The notes under the pieces: generated by a model
What the model was told of the DNA's origin: nothing
The model's input: only the letters and a program-made list of their open reading frames with translations
Databases searched by the model: none
Assembly: GCA_934699705.1 (NCBI GenBank)
Contig: CAKUXD010000007.1
Span: forward strand, 1-55,489
Direction of reading: 5' to 3'
Source: an uncultured Candidatus Melainabacteria bacterium
GTDB taxonomy: Bacteria; Cyanobacteriota; Vampirovibrionia; Gastranaerophilales; Gastranaerophilaceae
DNA: 55,489 nucleotides
Position numbers and translations under genes: made by a program
Shown: positions 43,892 to 50,850 of the stretch, one piece after another
Position numbering within the stretch: the stretch's first letter is position 1
How the letters are laid out: each line of letters opens with the position of its first letter

Positions 43892-44272
43892 ATGCCAACA
43901 ATCAATCAGCTTGTACGTCGCGAACGTAAAAAGCTAGTAGACAAAACAAAATCACCGGCATTGATGGAATGTCCTCAAAGACGTGGAGTTTGCACAAGAG
44001 TTTATACAACAACTCCTAAAAAACCGAACTCAGCACTTAGAAAAGTTGCCAGAGTTAAATTAACAAACGGTTTCGAAGTAACTTCATATATTCCAGGTAT
44101 CGGCCACAACTTACAAGAACACAGTGTTGTTTTAATCAGAGGTGGAAGGGTTAAAGATCTTCCAGGTGTTAGATATCACATTATCCGCGGTACATTAGAT
44201 ACTGCAGGTGTTGCAAACAGAGCACAAAGCCGTTCAAAATACGGTGCAAAACGTGCAAAAGGAGGTAAATAA
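43892..44272 (+). CDS. rpsL: Ribosomal protein uS12
   Basis: 30S decoding-centre protein of 126 aa. Conserved segments: MPTINQLVRRERKK, TTPKKPNSALRKVARVKL and PGIGHNLQEHSVVLIRGG. The TTPKKPNSA loop, where streptomycin-resistance changes occur in other bacteria, looks wild type (KKPNSA). AAGGAG precedes the ATG. Its stop overlaps the rpsG start by one base. Confidence 0.97.
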   Translation: MPTINQLVRRERKKLVDKTKSPALMECPQRRGVCTRVYTTTPKKPNSALRKVARVKLTNGFEVTSYIPGIGHNLQEHSVVLIRGGRVKDLPGVRYHIIRGTLDTAGVANRAQSRSKYGAKRAKGGK

Positions 44273-44742
44273 TGTCAAGACGTTCTAAACCTGCAAGAAG
44301 AATTCCAGCAGCTGACCCATTATACAACAGCGTTGACGTTTCAAAATTCATCAACAGAATTATGCGTCGCGGTAAAAAATCTTTAGCTGAAAGAATTTTC
44401 TATTCAACTTTAGAAAGAATTAAAGAAAGAACAAACGAACAACCTATGGAAATTTTCCAAAAAGCATTAACTAACGCAACTCCATTGTTAGAAGTTAAAG
44501 CTCGTCGTATCGGTGGTTCTACTTACCAAGTACCATTAGAAGTTAAACCAGACAGAGGTTTTGCTCTTTCTTCATCTTGGTTAATTGCAGCAGCTAAAAA
44601 CAGAAGTGGTAAATCATTTATTGATAAATTAACAAGTGAAATAATTGATGCTTCAAACGGTGCTGGTCAAGCATGCAAAAAACGTGAAGATACTCACAAA
44701 ATGGCTGAAGCTAATAAAGCATTTGCTCATTACAGATACTAA
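44272..44742 (+). CDS. rpsG: Ribosomal protein uS7
   Basis: 30S head protein of 156 aa. MSRRSKPARR and the C-terminal KKREDTHKMAEANKAFAHYRY are characteristic. It is coupled to rpsL by a TAATG overlap with an AGGAGG site inside rpsL. The str operon usually continues with fusA and tuf, but here it ends at a terminator, so those genes lie elsewhere. Confidence 0.97.
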   Translation: MSRRSKPARRIPAADPLYNSVDVSKFINRIMRRGKKSLAERIFYSTLERIKERTNEQPMEIFQKALTNATPLLEVKARRIGGSTYQVPLEVKPDRGFALSSSWLIAAAKNRSGKSFIDKLTSEIIDASNGAGQACKKREDTHKMAEANKAFAHYRY

Positions 44743-44763
44743 TTCTTAATTGAATATAAATCA

Positions 44764-44794
44764 AAAAAGAACCCTTCCGAGGGTTCTTTTTTTT
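44764..44794 (+). terminator. Intrinsic terminator after rpsG
   Basis: Stem AAAGAACCC / GGGTTCTTT with a 6-nt loop (TTCCGA) and T8. It is A-rich on the left side, so it may work in both directions. Confidence 0.85.
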
Positions 44795-44946
44795 ATATTT
44801 ACCTTTTTTATCATATATAAAAACGATTTTATATATAAAAAATCATGGTAGTTTAATCATAAGCAACAGGCACACTCTGTCGAAAACTACCTCGCAAGGG
44901 CTGACTATAAATCAGAAAAATATCTTGACGAAAGGTGGTGGTGCCT

Positions 44947-45045
44947 ATGATTAAATCATTATTGTTAATATGGTTGATTTTACTGTCAACTAAAGACAAA
45001 AAATTAGCACTAATGACAATAATCATAGTGCTAATTCTCAGTTAA
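44947..45045 (+). CDS. 32-aa hydrophobic peptide (candidate type I toxin)
   Basis: ATG 44947 to TAA 45043. The peptide begins MIKSLLLIWLILLS, has a polar KDKK turn, then a second hydrophobic stretch LALMTIIIVLILS. This matches the size and composition of membrane-acting toxins of type I toxin-antitoxin systems (TisB, TxpA, Fst and others), though I do not recognise the family. The ribosome site AAAGGTGGTGG is close upstream, but the start codon can be sequestered by the leader. An antisense RNA predicted on the minus strand covers its 3' half. Confidence 0.55.
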   Translation: MIKSLLLIWLILLSTKDKKLALMTIIIVLILS

Positions 45046-45102
45046 TTAGCATTAGGGTGTGAACGTTAATTTAATTAGCCGTTAAATTAACCCCTGTTGC
45101 TT
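44998..45102 (-). ncRNA. Predicted antisense RNA (candidate type I antitoxin)
   Basis: A consensus minus-strand promoter would start transcription near 45102. An intrinsic terminator follows: stem AATTAGCACTA / TAGTGCTAATT (45026-45036 with 45002-45012) and a T run to 44998. The resulting RNA of about 105 nt is fully complementary to the 3' half of the peptide gene and its 3' untranslated region. This is the TxpA/RatA-like overlap geometry of type I systems. Confidence 0.55.
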
Positions 45103-45107
45103 CTTTT

Positions 45108-45135
45108 ATTATAACACATATTTTCGCTTTTTCAA
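45108..45135 (-). promoter_or_regulatory. Antisense RNA promoter
   Basis: Minus-strand TTGAAA (45130-45135), a 16-nt spacer and a perfect TATAAT (45108-45113). It is one of the best promoter matches in the window and does not lead to any gene on that strand. Confidence 0.6.
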
Positions 45136-45197
45136 TCTGTGTGAGTAATAAATCTTTAATCTTTAAATTCAATTTATCTTTTATATGTTCGTTAATA

Positions 45198-45226
45198 TAG
45201 ACAAATAAATGTGTTTTAGCTAAAAT
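45198..45226 (+). promoter_or_regulatory. Putative kdsA promoter (near-leaderless)
   Basis: TAGACA (45198-45203), a 17-nt spacer and TAAAAT (45221-45226), ending 9 nt before the ATG. No Shine-Dalgarno follows. Confidence 0.45.
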
Positions 45227-45235
45227 AAACATATT

Positions 45236-46066
45236 ATGATAGATGTAAAAAAGATTAAATTAAGAGATTTTGAAATTGGCGGGGATAGTTTAACAATTTT
45301 GGCTGGACCATGTGCTATCGAAAATTACGATTGCATGGCGACTGTTGCAGAAAAATTAAAAATATTAACTGAAAATTTAGGTATAAATTATGTTTTTAAG
45401 GCTTCTTATGACAAAGCAAACCGTTCAACTATTGATGGTTATAGAGGATTAGGTATAGATAAAGGTTTAGAATATCTTGCAAAAATCAAAAAAGAATTTA
45501 ATGTTCCGATTGTAACAGATGTTCATTTACCTCAAGATGCTGAAAAAGTTGCAGAAGTGGCAGATATTATTCAAATTCCTGCGTTTTTATGCAGACAAAC
45601 TGATTTACTTGTTGCGACTGCAAAAACAGGCAAAATAGTCAACATAAAAAAAGGTCAATTTTTAGCACCACAACAAATGAAGGCTTTAGCTCAAAAAGTT
45701 GTAGAGTCAGGTAACGACAACGTCTTATTTACTGAACGTGGCGTAAGTTTCGGATATAATAATTTAGTAACTGATATGCGAGCAATTCCAATTATGCAAA
45801 TGTTGGGGTATCCAGTTGTCTTTGACGCTACACATAGTGTTCAAATGCCTGGTACGAACGGTTGTGCAACTGGTGGAGATAGAAGATGGGTTCCTGTTTT
45901 GGCAAAATCTGCAGTTGCTGCGGGTGTAAATGCCTTGTTCTTTGAAGTTCACCCTGAACCTGAAAAAGCTCTTTGCGATGCAGATAATATGTTATCTTTA
46001 GATGACGCTGAAAAAGTTTTCAGTATGTGTAATAAAATTTTTAAATTGGTGAGAACAGAAGAATGA
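45236..46066 (+). CDS. kdsA: 3-deoxy-8-phosphooctulonate synthase (KDO-8-P synthase)
   Basis: Condenses PEP with arabinose-5-phosphate to make KDO-8-phosphate for the LPS inner core, evidence for an outer membrane. The protein has 276 aa. The signatures LAGPCAIE near residue 21, FKASYDKANRST, TDVHLP, TERGVSFGYNNLV and FDATHSVQMPG are all present. A metal-binding type Cys (AGPCAIE) is retained. It overlaps the following MBL gene by 4 bp (ATGA), forming an operon with MBL hydrolase, pheS and a membrane protein. Confidence 0.95.
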   Translation: MIDVKKIKLRDFEIGGDSLTILAGPCAIENYDCMATVAEKLKILTENLGINYVFKASYDKANRSTIDGYRGLGIDKGLEYLAKIKKEFNVPIVTDVHLPQDAEKVAEVADIIQIPAFLCRQTDLLVATAKTGKIVNIKKGQFLAPQQMKALAQKVVESGNDNVLFTERGVSFGYNNLVTDMRAIPIMQMLGYPVVFDATHSVQMPGTNGCATGGDRRWVPVLAKSAVAAGVNALFFEVHPEPEKALCDADNMLSLDDAEKVFSMCNKIFKLVRTEE

Positions 46067-46689
46067 TTTTAAAAACATTTATTGTTGGAATTTTAGAAAA
46101 TAACAACTATTTGCTAATAGATGAAAATTCAAAAGAGGCTGTATTATTTGATTGTAGCGGATATGTTTCAGAAATCGAAGATATTTTAAAAGAATATGAC
46201 GCAAAATTGAAATATATTTTAATAACACATGGACATTTTGACCATATTTTAGGGTTAGAAAAATTTCATGAGCATTTTCCAGAAACACCAATTTATGCGC
46301 CAATAAAAGATAAAGATTTAATTGAAGAAGTTGCGACTTTTGTTGATAGATATGTTGGAGGCTTAGGAAAGATAAATGTTCCACCGATAACAAAATATAT
46401 CGATGAAAACGAAGATTTATCAATTGGAAATAATAAAATTAAAATATTTAACACTCCAGGACATACAAAAGGCGGAGTTTGTTATTTAGTTGATGATAAA
46501 TTATTTTCAGGTGATACAATATTCTTAGGCAGTGTCGGCAGAACAGATTTGCCTGGTGGAAGTTATGAACAGTTAAAAAAGAGTGTTCAAAATCTATTAA
46601 CTACTTTAGGTGAAGATGTTAATATATATGCAGGACATGGCGATTTTACTACGGTTAAGTATGAAAAATTATATAATCCAATGATGTAA
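46063..46689 (+). CDS. MBL-fold hydrolase (glyoxalase II-like)
   Basis: The protein has 208 aa. The metal-binding motif THGHFDH is near residue 53, a further His is in NTPGHTKGG, an Asp in LFSGDT, and a final His in YAGHGDFT. This is the YcbL/glyoxalase-II-like group of zinc hydrolases acting on thioesters or related substrates in the cytoplasm; the true substrate is unknown. Its start overlaps the kdsA stop by 4 bp, indicating translational coupling. Confidence 0.9.
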   Translation: MILKTFIVGILENNNYLLIDENSKEAVLFDCSGYVSEIEDILKEYDAKLKYILITHGHFDHILGLEKFHEHFPETPIYAPIKDKDLIEEVATFVDRYVGGLGKINVPPITKYIDENEDLSIGNNKIKIFNTPGHTKGGVCYLVDDKLFSGDTIFLGSVGRTDLPGGSYEQLKKSVQNLLTTLGEDVNIYAGHGDFTTVKYEKLYNPMM

Positions 46690-46700
46690 CAGGGGAAATG

Positions 46701-47735
46701 ATGAAAGAACAATTACAAAAAATTTATGATGCAGCAAAAGCTGACTTAGAAAATGCAAAATCAATCGCAGATATTGAAGATTTAAAATTAAAATATTTAA
46801 GCAGAAAAGGCGAGTTAAATTCTATTAAAAAGAATTTGAAAGACTTGTCTGATGAAGATAAGAGAATTGTTGGTGCTTTTGCAAATGAAGTTGCAAACAA
46901 TTTAGAGGCAGAAGTTAAAGCAAAATATGATGAATTTTATAAAAAAGAGTTAGATGAAAAGTTAAAAAAAGAAAAAATAGATGTAACTTTATCTGGTAAA
47001 TATGTTCAAATGGGTCATGTTCACCCAATAACTCAAACAATTAATGAAATCTCTGATATTTTCCATTCTTTAGGATTTTCAGTTGCTCCAGATAAAAATT
47101 CCCCTGAAGTAGAAACTGAATATTATCACTTTGACGGTTTGAACTTCCCTAAAGATCACCCTGCACGTGATATGCAAGATACTTTCTACACAAATATCGC
47201 ACCGCACGTAATATTAAGAGGTCAAACTTCAGGTGCTCAAGTTCGTGTAATGGAAGATATGAAACCGCCAATTAGAGTTATTGTTCCAGGTAGAGTTTAT
47301 AGAAATGAAAATATTAATTCTCGTAAAAATAACTTCTTCCATCAAATAGAAGGTCTTTATATTGATAAAAACGTTACTTTTGCAGATTTGAAGGGCGTGT
47401 TAAATGAATTTTTAAGATTATATTTTGGCTCATCAAGACCAACAAGATTTAGAAGCTCCTTCTTCCCATTTACTGAACCGTCCGTAGAAATTGACGTTCA
47501 ATGTATTATGTGCCAAGGTAAAGGTTGCAAAACTTGTTCTGGTACTGGTTGGTTAGAAATTTTAGGTGCTGGCATGGTTGACGTAAATGTGCTTAAAACT
47601 TCAAATATCGACCCTGAAGTATATAGTGGCTTTGCTTTTGGTATGGGTGTTGAAAGACTTGCAATGTTGAAGTATGCGATTGATGATATCAGATTATTCT
47701 TCAACAATGATGAGAGATTTTTAAAACAATTTTAA
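46701..47735 (+). CDS. pheS: Phenylalanyl-tRNA synthetase alpha subunit
   Basis: Class II synthetase subunit that, with PheT, charges tRNA-Phe. The protein has 344 aa. Motif 2 region RVYRNENINSRKNNFFHQIE and motif 3 GFAFGMGVERLAML are visible, and the CIMCQGKGCKTCSGTGW segment is the Cys-containing stretch seen in many bacterial PheS. Two ATGs are adjacent; 46701 is preferred because AGGGG lies at a better distance. pheT is not adjacent, which differs from the common pheST order. Confidence 0.95.
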   Translation: MKEQLQKIYDAAKADLENAKSIADIEDLKLKYLSRKGELNSIKKNLKDLSDEDKRIVGAFANEVANNLEAEVKAKYDEFYKKELDEKLKKEKIDVTLSGKYVQMGHVHPITQTINEISDIFHSLGFSVAPDKNSPEVETEYYHFDGLNFPKDHPARDMQDTFYTNIAPHVILRGQTSGAQVRVMEDMKPPIRVIVPGRVYRNENINSRKNNFFHQIEGLYIDKNVTFADLKGVLNEFLRLYFGSSRPTRFRSSFFPFTEPSVEIDVQCIMCQGKGCKTCSGTGWLEILGAGMVDVNVLKTSNIDPEVYSGFAFGMGVERLAMLKYAIDDIRLFFNNDERFLKQF

Positions 47736-47744
47736 GGAGAAAAT

Positions 47745-48470
47745 ATGGTAAACATTATAGATTGTATTAGAAATGTTGCGACTGATAAATATGCTTTTGT
47801 AAAAATTGCAATTTTAGCGATTCCATTAATAATGTCTGTTTATACATATATGAGCGGGCAAATGGTTTTATCTGCAACACTAAACATAGTTTTTGGTATT
47901 CTTTTTGCGGCAGTATTTTTTGAAACAATTCGTCGCTCATGTAATTCAGAACCAATGTTATTACCGTCATTTTTAATGCCAGTTAGAATGTTTATAACTC
48001 TAGGCTTTACAATTTTAGCGGCTATTCCAGTTGTAATTATTAATATTTTATTGTTTATGTTATTTATTTTTGCTGTGGCTCAATATCCAGAATTATTAAA
48101 TAATCAAATTGTTTTTTACATAACTTATTTAATTTTTTATTTGTTACTGGTTTCTTTATTTTTTGCTAGTATTACTCAATATTTGGATACGGGTAAACTT
48201 TATGACGCATATAATCCAATGAAAATTATTAAAGCGTTATCAACATTTATTGTGAACTTGTTAGTTTATGTAATTCAAGTATTTTTATTTACATTGATAG
48301 CTTTTGTTTTACCAGCTTGGATAATTTTAATGCTAAATGGTATGAATCCGATGAACTTTTTATTTATTTTATTCATGTGCATGTTTATGATATTCAATTA
48401 TTTAGTATTTGCAGATTATATTGGACAAACAAAAAAAGATTCAGAAAGTCCATATAATAGGATATTTTAA
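47745..48470 (+). CDS. Polytopic membrane protein (DUF4013-like)
   Basis: The protein has 241 aa with five or six hydrophobic segments (residues about 18-35, 42-62, 84-113, 125-147, 174-202, 208-225). It resembles the DUF4013 group of unknown function by layout and the NPMKIIKALS cytoplasmic loop, but the match is not certain. AAGGAG precedes the start, 9 bp after pheS. It is the last gene of the kdsA operon. Confidence 0.7.
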   Translation: MVNIIDCIRNVATDKYAFVKIAILAIPLIMSVYTYMSGQMVLSATLNIVFGILFAAVFFETIRRSCNSEPMLLPSFLMPVRMFITLGFTILAAIPVVIINILLFMLFIFAVAQYPELLNNQIVFYITYLIFYLLLVSLFFASITQYLDTGKLYDAYNPMKIIKALSTFIVNLLVYVIQVFLFTLIAFVLPAWIILMLNGMNPMNFLFILFMCMFMIFNYLVFADYIGQTKKDSESPYNRIF

Positions 48471-48481
48471 GGTTTTGTTTA

Positions 48482-48518
48482 AAACAGGCGCGGTTGCTTT
48501 CAGCAACCGCGCCTGTTT
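48482..48518 (+). terminator. Intrinsic terminator after the kdsA operon
   Basis: A 17-bp perfect stem (48482-48498 with 48502-48518) with core CAGGCGCGGTTGCT and a 3-nt loop, then TTCTTTATT. Confidence 0.85.
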
Positions 48519-48523
48519 CTTTA

Positions 48524-48558
48524 TTAAAAGCGCCGAGGCTTCGCCTCGGCGCTTTTAA
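48524..48558 (-). terminator. Intrinsic terminator for the minus-strand unknown gene
   Basis: A 16-bp stem with core AAAAGCGCCGAGGC and a TTC loop, 2 bp from the stop of the minus-strand gene. Two back-to-back hairpins separate the converging units. Confidence 0.75.
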
Positions 48559-48560
48559 TT

Positions 48561-48863
48561 CTAAAAATCAATTGGTCCAAACTTTTCAAGTTCTTTTAAT
48601 TTTTCTTGAACTTTATCTATGGCTTTTTGGTATTTTTTTCTTTTAGCTTCGCCTTTTGCGTTTTGGATTTTAACTTTTAATAAAATAATTTCTTCGTCGA
48701 GTTTGCGAACTTTTTGTTTATGTTCTTCTTTTTTTTGAAACATATAACCATAATATCCACAGTCTTCTGGAATTTCTGAAAAAGCAGTATCAGGAAGTAT
48801 TCCAGCACATTTGTTGCAATTTAGACAAAGTCTTTTTGGTAATTCTTTTTGAAAATCGTTCAT
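48561..48863 (-). CDS. Unknown small protein with Cys cluster and coiled coil
   Basis: The protein has 100 aa from the preferred ATG. The N-terminal half has four cysteines (CLNCNKC and ...DCGYYG). The C-terminal half, about 60 residues, is a Lys/Glu-rich coiled coil (EEIILLKVKIQNAKGEAKRK). No family recognised. The frame extends to a TTG at 48929; ATG 48863 is chosen because TATAAT (48870-48875, minus) ends exactly 6 nt before it, as in several other genes here. Confidence 0.55.
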   Translation of the reverse strand: MNDFQKELPKRLCLNCNKCAGILPDTAFSEIPEDCGYYGYMFQKKEEHKQKVRKLDEEIILLKVKIQNAKGEAKRKKYQKAIDKVQEKLKELEKFGPIDF

Positions 48864-49025
48864 ATCATGATTATAACTGGATTTGAGATTTATTTTAATT
48901 TTATTAATATTTCTTAACAATTCCCCCAAAAAGGCAATTTTTACATGGTTTTTGACTTTATATATATGTAGGTAAGGTTTAGAAATAAAAAATTATTTTA
49001 TTTTAGGTAAGGTAAGGTTAAGTTA

Positions 49026-49793
49026 ATGAATAACGTATCAAGATACGTACAAGCAAATGGCGCACCAAGTGTTAGTGTTCAAGTATCATCTCCAGCAATT
49101 GGAAATATGACAAGACCTGATGGTATGATGTCCACAATGGTATTGAATAATGGTTGTTATCCAGCTGCTTATTATCTTAACACCTTTGCAACACCTGCAA
49201 TTATGAGATTGAATCAAGCTGCACTTGCAAAACAAATGGTTGATATTAACAAGGCAAATGAGGAAGCCAACGGCAAAGGTTCAGCCGCTAATATTAAATC
49301 AAGCGAACCTTCAAAGCAAGAAGTAGTTACAGAAAAACCAAAAGAAGTTACAGTAACTGCGCAAGCTCATCAATCAAATCCTGTAAAACAAGAAGTAACA
49401 ATACCAAAAGAATTGGTACAGGCTCTTGAAAAGATAGCGAAGAACACATCATCAGACAAACCAAAAATGGAATTAACTGATCATTATGTGAAAAATCTCG
49501 AAAGTTATCTAAATTCTCAAGACAAAAAGTTACGACTAATGGCAGGTCAAGATGTTGTAGCAAGGCTTCAAGAGGACCCAGACAGAAAAGATAATCCAGC
49601 ACTTACCGCATTAACAAACAAAATGTTACAAGACCCAGAATTATCTATAAGGAGTTTATCCTTAGCGGCGTTAGAAGCAAATTTAATAACAGGTGATGAT
49701 TTCACAAACCAGCTTCTAAAACGAATGTCAAAAATACCAGATAGTGCAGAGGCAGACATAGCGAATAAAATTCTATTAAGAATGCCTCAATAG
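49026..49793 (+). CDS. Unknown protein with disordered middle and HEAT-like C-terminus
   Basis: The protein has 255 aa and no signal peptide. The N-terminus is Ser/Val-rich. Residues 80-130 are Ser/Lys/Pro/Glu-rich and probably disordered. Residues about 150-255 are helical with HEAT-like repeats (DKKLRLMAGQDVVARLQEDP, then DPELSIRSLSLAALEANL). The upstream DNA repeats AGGTAAGG several times and supplies a ribosome site. The function is not recognised. It is grouped with the next gene, 42 bp downstream. Confidence 0.6.
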   Translation: MNNVSRYVQANGAPSVSVQVSSPAIGNMTRPDGMMSTMVLNNGCYPAAYYLNTFATPAIMRLNQAALAKQMVDINKANEEANGKGSAANIKSSEPSKQEVVTEKPKEVTVTAQAHQSNPVKQEVTIPKELVQALEKIAKNTSSDKPKMELTDHYVKNLESYLNSQDKKLRLMAGQDVVARLQEDPDRKDNPALTALTNKMLQDPELSIRSLSLAALEANLITGDDFTNQLLKRMSKIPDSAEADIANKILLRMPQ

Positions 49794-49835
49794 TCGAAAC
49801 AAATAAGTTATTTAACGGAAAAGGAAAAAATAAAA

Positions 49836-50291
49836 ATGTCAGGAATTAATTTCACAGCTGGTTTAGCAAAGGCTACGGGTTATGTAGGTTTAGCGGCAAT
49901 TGCTTATGATGCTCACAAATTAGCAAAGGTGAGAGCTGGTGAAGAAAGAAAGTTAGCAATCGCAAATAGCGGGCTAGATACATATATGGACACAAGAACT
50001 TTGGATAAGCCAAGTGTTTTGATGTCAAAAATGCAAGATGCAAAATTTGATGCAGAAATGAATGGTCGTTGGTTCAATGGAATCAGAAATACGTTTAATT
50101 CTGTTAAGGGTTACGTAAAAGGTTTTGCTGAATCCTTGGTCAACAATGTCGTTCCTTTGGCTTTAACTGCAGTAACCGTTTTAACTAAAGGTAAAGTTTC
50201 AAAAGCCTCAGCAATAGGTTTAGCGGCATACGGAGCAGTTGATGTAGGTAAAAATGTTTTCGGTATAGGTAAACAACATTATATAAAATAG
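49836..50291 (+). CDS. Unknown protein with INFTAG N-terminal motif and hydrophobic tail
   Basis: The protein has 151 aa. It begins MSGINFTAGLAKATGYVGLA, with the I-N-F-T-A motif resembling the ISFTG of the toxin-domain gene. A C-terminal hydrophobic stretch (VVPLALTAVTVLTKG, then AIGLAAYGAV) could be one or two membrane segments. AAAAGGAAAAAA precedes the start. It shares the transcription unit with the HEAT-like gene and ends at a strong terminator. Function unknown. Confidence 0.6.
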   Translation: MSGINFTAGLAKATGYVGLAAIAYDAHKLAKVRAGEERKLAIANSGLDTYMDTRTLDKPSVLMSKMQDAKFDAEMNGRWFNGIRNTFNSVKGYVKGFAESLVNNVVPLALTAVTVLTKGKVSKASAIGLAAYGAVDVGKNVFGIGKQHYIK

Positions 50292-50305
50292 AAAAACTAA
50301 TTTAT

Positions 50306-50349
50306 AAAGAGGCGCGGATTGATTTAAATCAATCCGCGCCTCTTTTGTA
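50306..50349 (+). terminator. Intrinsic terminator
   Basis: A 20-bp perfect inverted repeat (50306-50325 with 50326-50345) containing AGAGGCGCGGATTGATT, followed by a short TG tract. Confidence 0.8.
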
Positions 50350-50358
50350 TAAAAGAAA

Positions 50359-50378
50359 AGCCCGAATTTCTTCGGGCT
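50359..50378 (-). terminator. Intrinsic terminator for the minus-strand 119-aa gene
   Basis: Stem AGCCCGAA / TTCGGGCT with a 4-nt loop and a T-rich tail on the minus strand. Confidence 0.75.
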
Positions 50379-50422
50379 AATATCTACATAATGCAATTCT
50401 TATATGATTTTACAGTAAATTA

Positions 50423-50782
50423 TTAAAACATAGAAAGTGTAATTTTTTCTGCTAATTCGTCAGAAATATTGCCAAATTCTGATTTTACAGAGTTAAGTTT
50501 TGCCATATATTGTTCTTCAAACGATTTTATTGAAGAACTAATTCTTGAGGCACTTTTTTCATCGACATAGGCTTTGACGTTTACAGTTTTCTTTAGTTGG
50601 ACAGGCATGGTAGATGTTGCGGACATGTATTTGAATACATCGTCTGCGTTCATTTGTTTTTGTGGGGTACTCGTGTTTGTAGTTGTTCTTGCTTCTTTTT
50701 CATTTTGTGAAACATCTGTTTTGACGTTTGTTTTTGCTTGTTTAATTGCAAGCAGTTGAGTGTTAATTGCATTAATAGACAT
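50423..50782 (-). CDS. Unknown 119-aa protein
   Basis: The protein begins MSINAINTQLLAIKQAKTN, is rich in Thr, Ser, Asn and Lys, and ends with a charged helical segment. No signal peptide, no cysteines, no family recognised. The N-terminus (SINAINTQ) recalls flagellar or secreted-filament-like starts only weakly and is not claimed as such. AAGGAGAGAGAAAT is a strong ribosome site. Confidence 0.6.
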   Translation of the reverse strand: MSINAINTQLLAIKQAKTNVKTDVSQNEKEARTTTNTSTPQKQMNADDVFKYMSATSTMPVQLKKTVNVKAYVDEKSASRISSSIKSFEEQYMAKLNSVKSEFGNISDELAEKITLSMF

Positions 50783-50850
50783 ATTTCTCTCTCCTTATTA
50801 TCTTAACAATTTGTATTTAAGGATAATTTTTAGAAAGTCAATATTTTTTA

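Larger units (their letters stand above)
44847..45108 (+). other. Structured small mRNA (candidate type I toxin messenger)
   Basis: The interval between rpsG and kdsA holds this RNA. Three sets of complementary segments are present. GGTAGTTT (44847-44854) pairs with AAACTACC (44884-44891). TTTAATCAT (44852-44860) and AGGCAC (44868-44873) pair with GTGCCT-ATGATTAAA (44941-44955), covering the start codon. AAGCAACAGG (44861-44870) pairs with CCTGTTGCTT at the 3' end (45093-45102). A 3' hairpin GTTAATTTAA / TTAAATTAAC (45065-45091) could end it. A weak TATATA/TATAAA -10 lies at 44830-44839. Confidence 0.55.

Noticed and set aside
44847..44945. Ligand riboswitch upstream of the small peptide
   Set aside because: The stems do not match any riboswitch core I know (c-di-GMP, cobalamin, SAM, THF, fluoride, guanidine), and the downstream gene is a tiny peptide. 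Self-pairing with the start codon explains the structure better.
44847..45108. Whole intergenic region as 6S RNA, tmRNA or RNase P RNA, because its 5' and 3' ends pair
   Set aside because: No tRNA-like TTCGAAT arm or tag frame for tmRNA, no GAGGAAAGTC core for RNase P, and the end stem is only 10 bp. The region also contains a clean ORF with a ribosome site and an antisense promoter and terminator.
50423..50782. Flagellin/filament-like protein from its SINAINTQ start
   Set aside because: The resemblance is limited to a few residues; length and the rest of the sequence do not fit.
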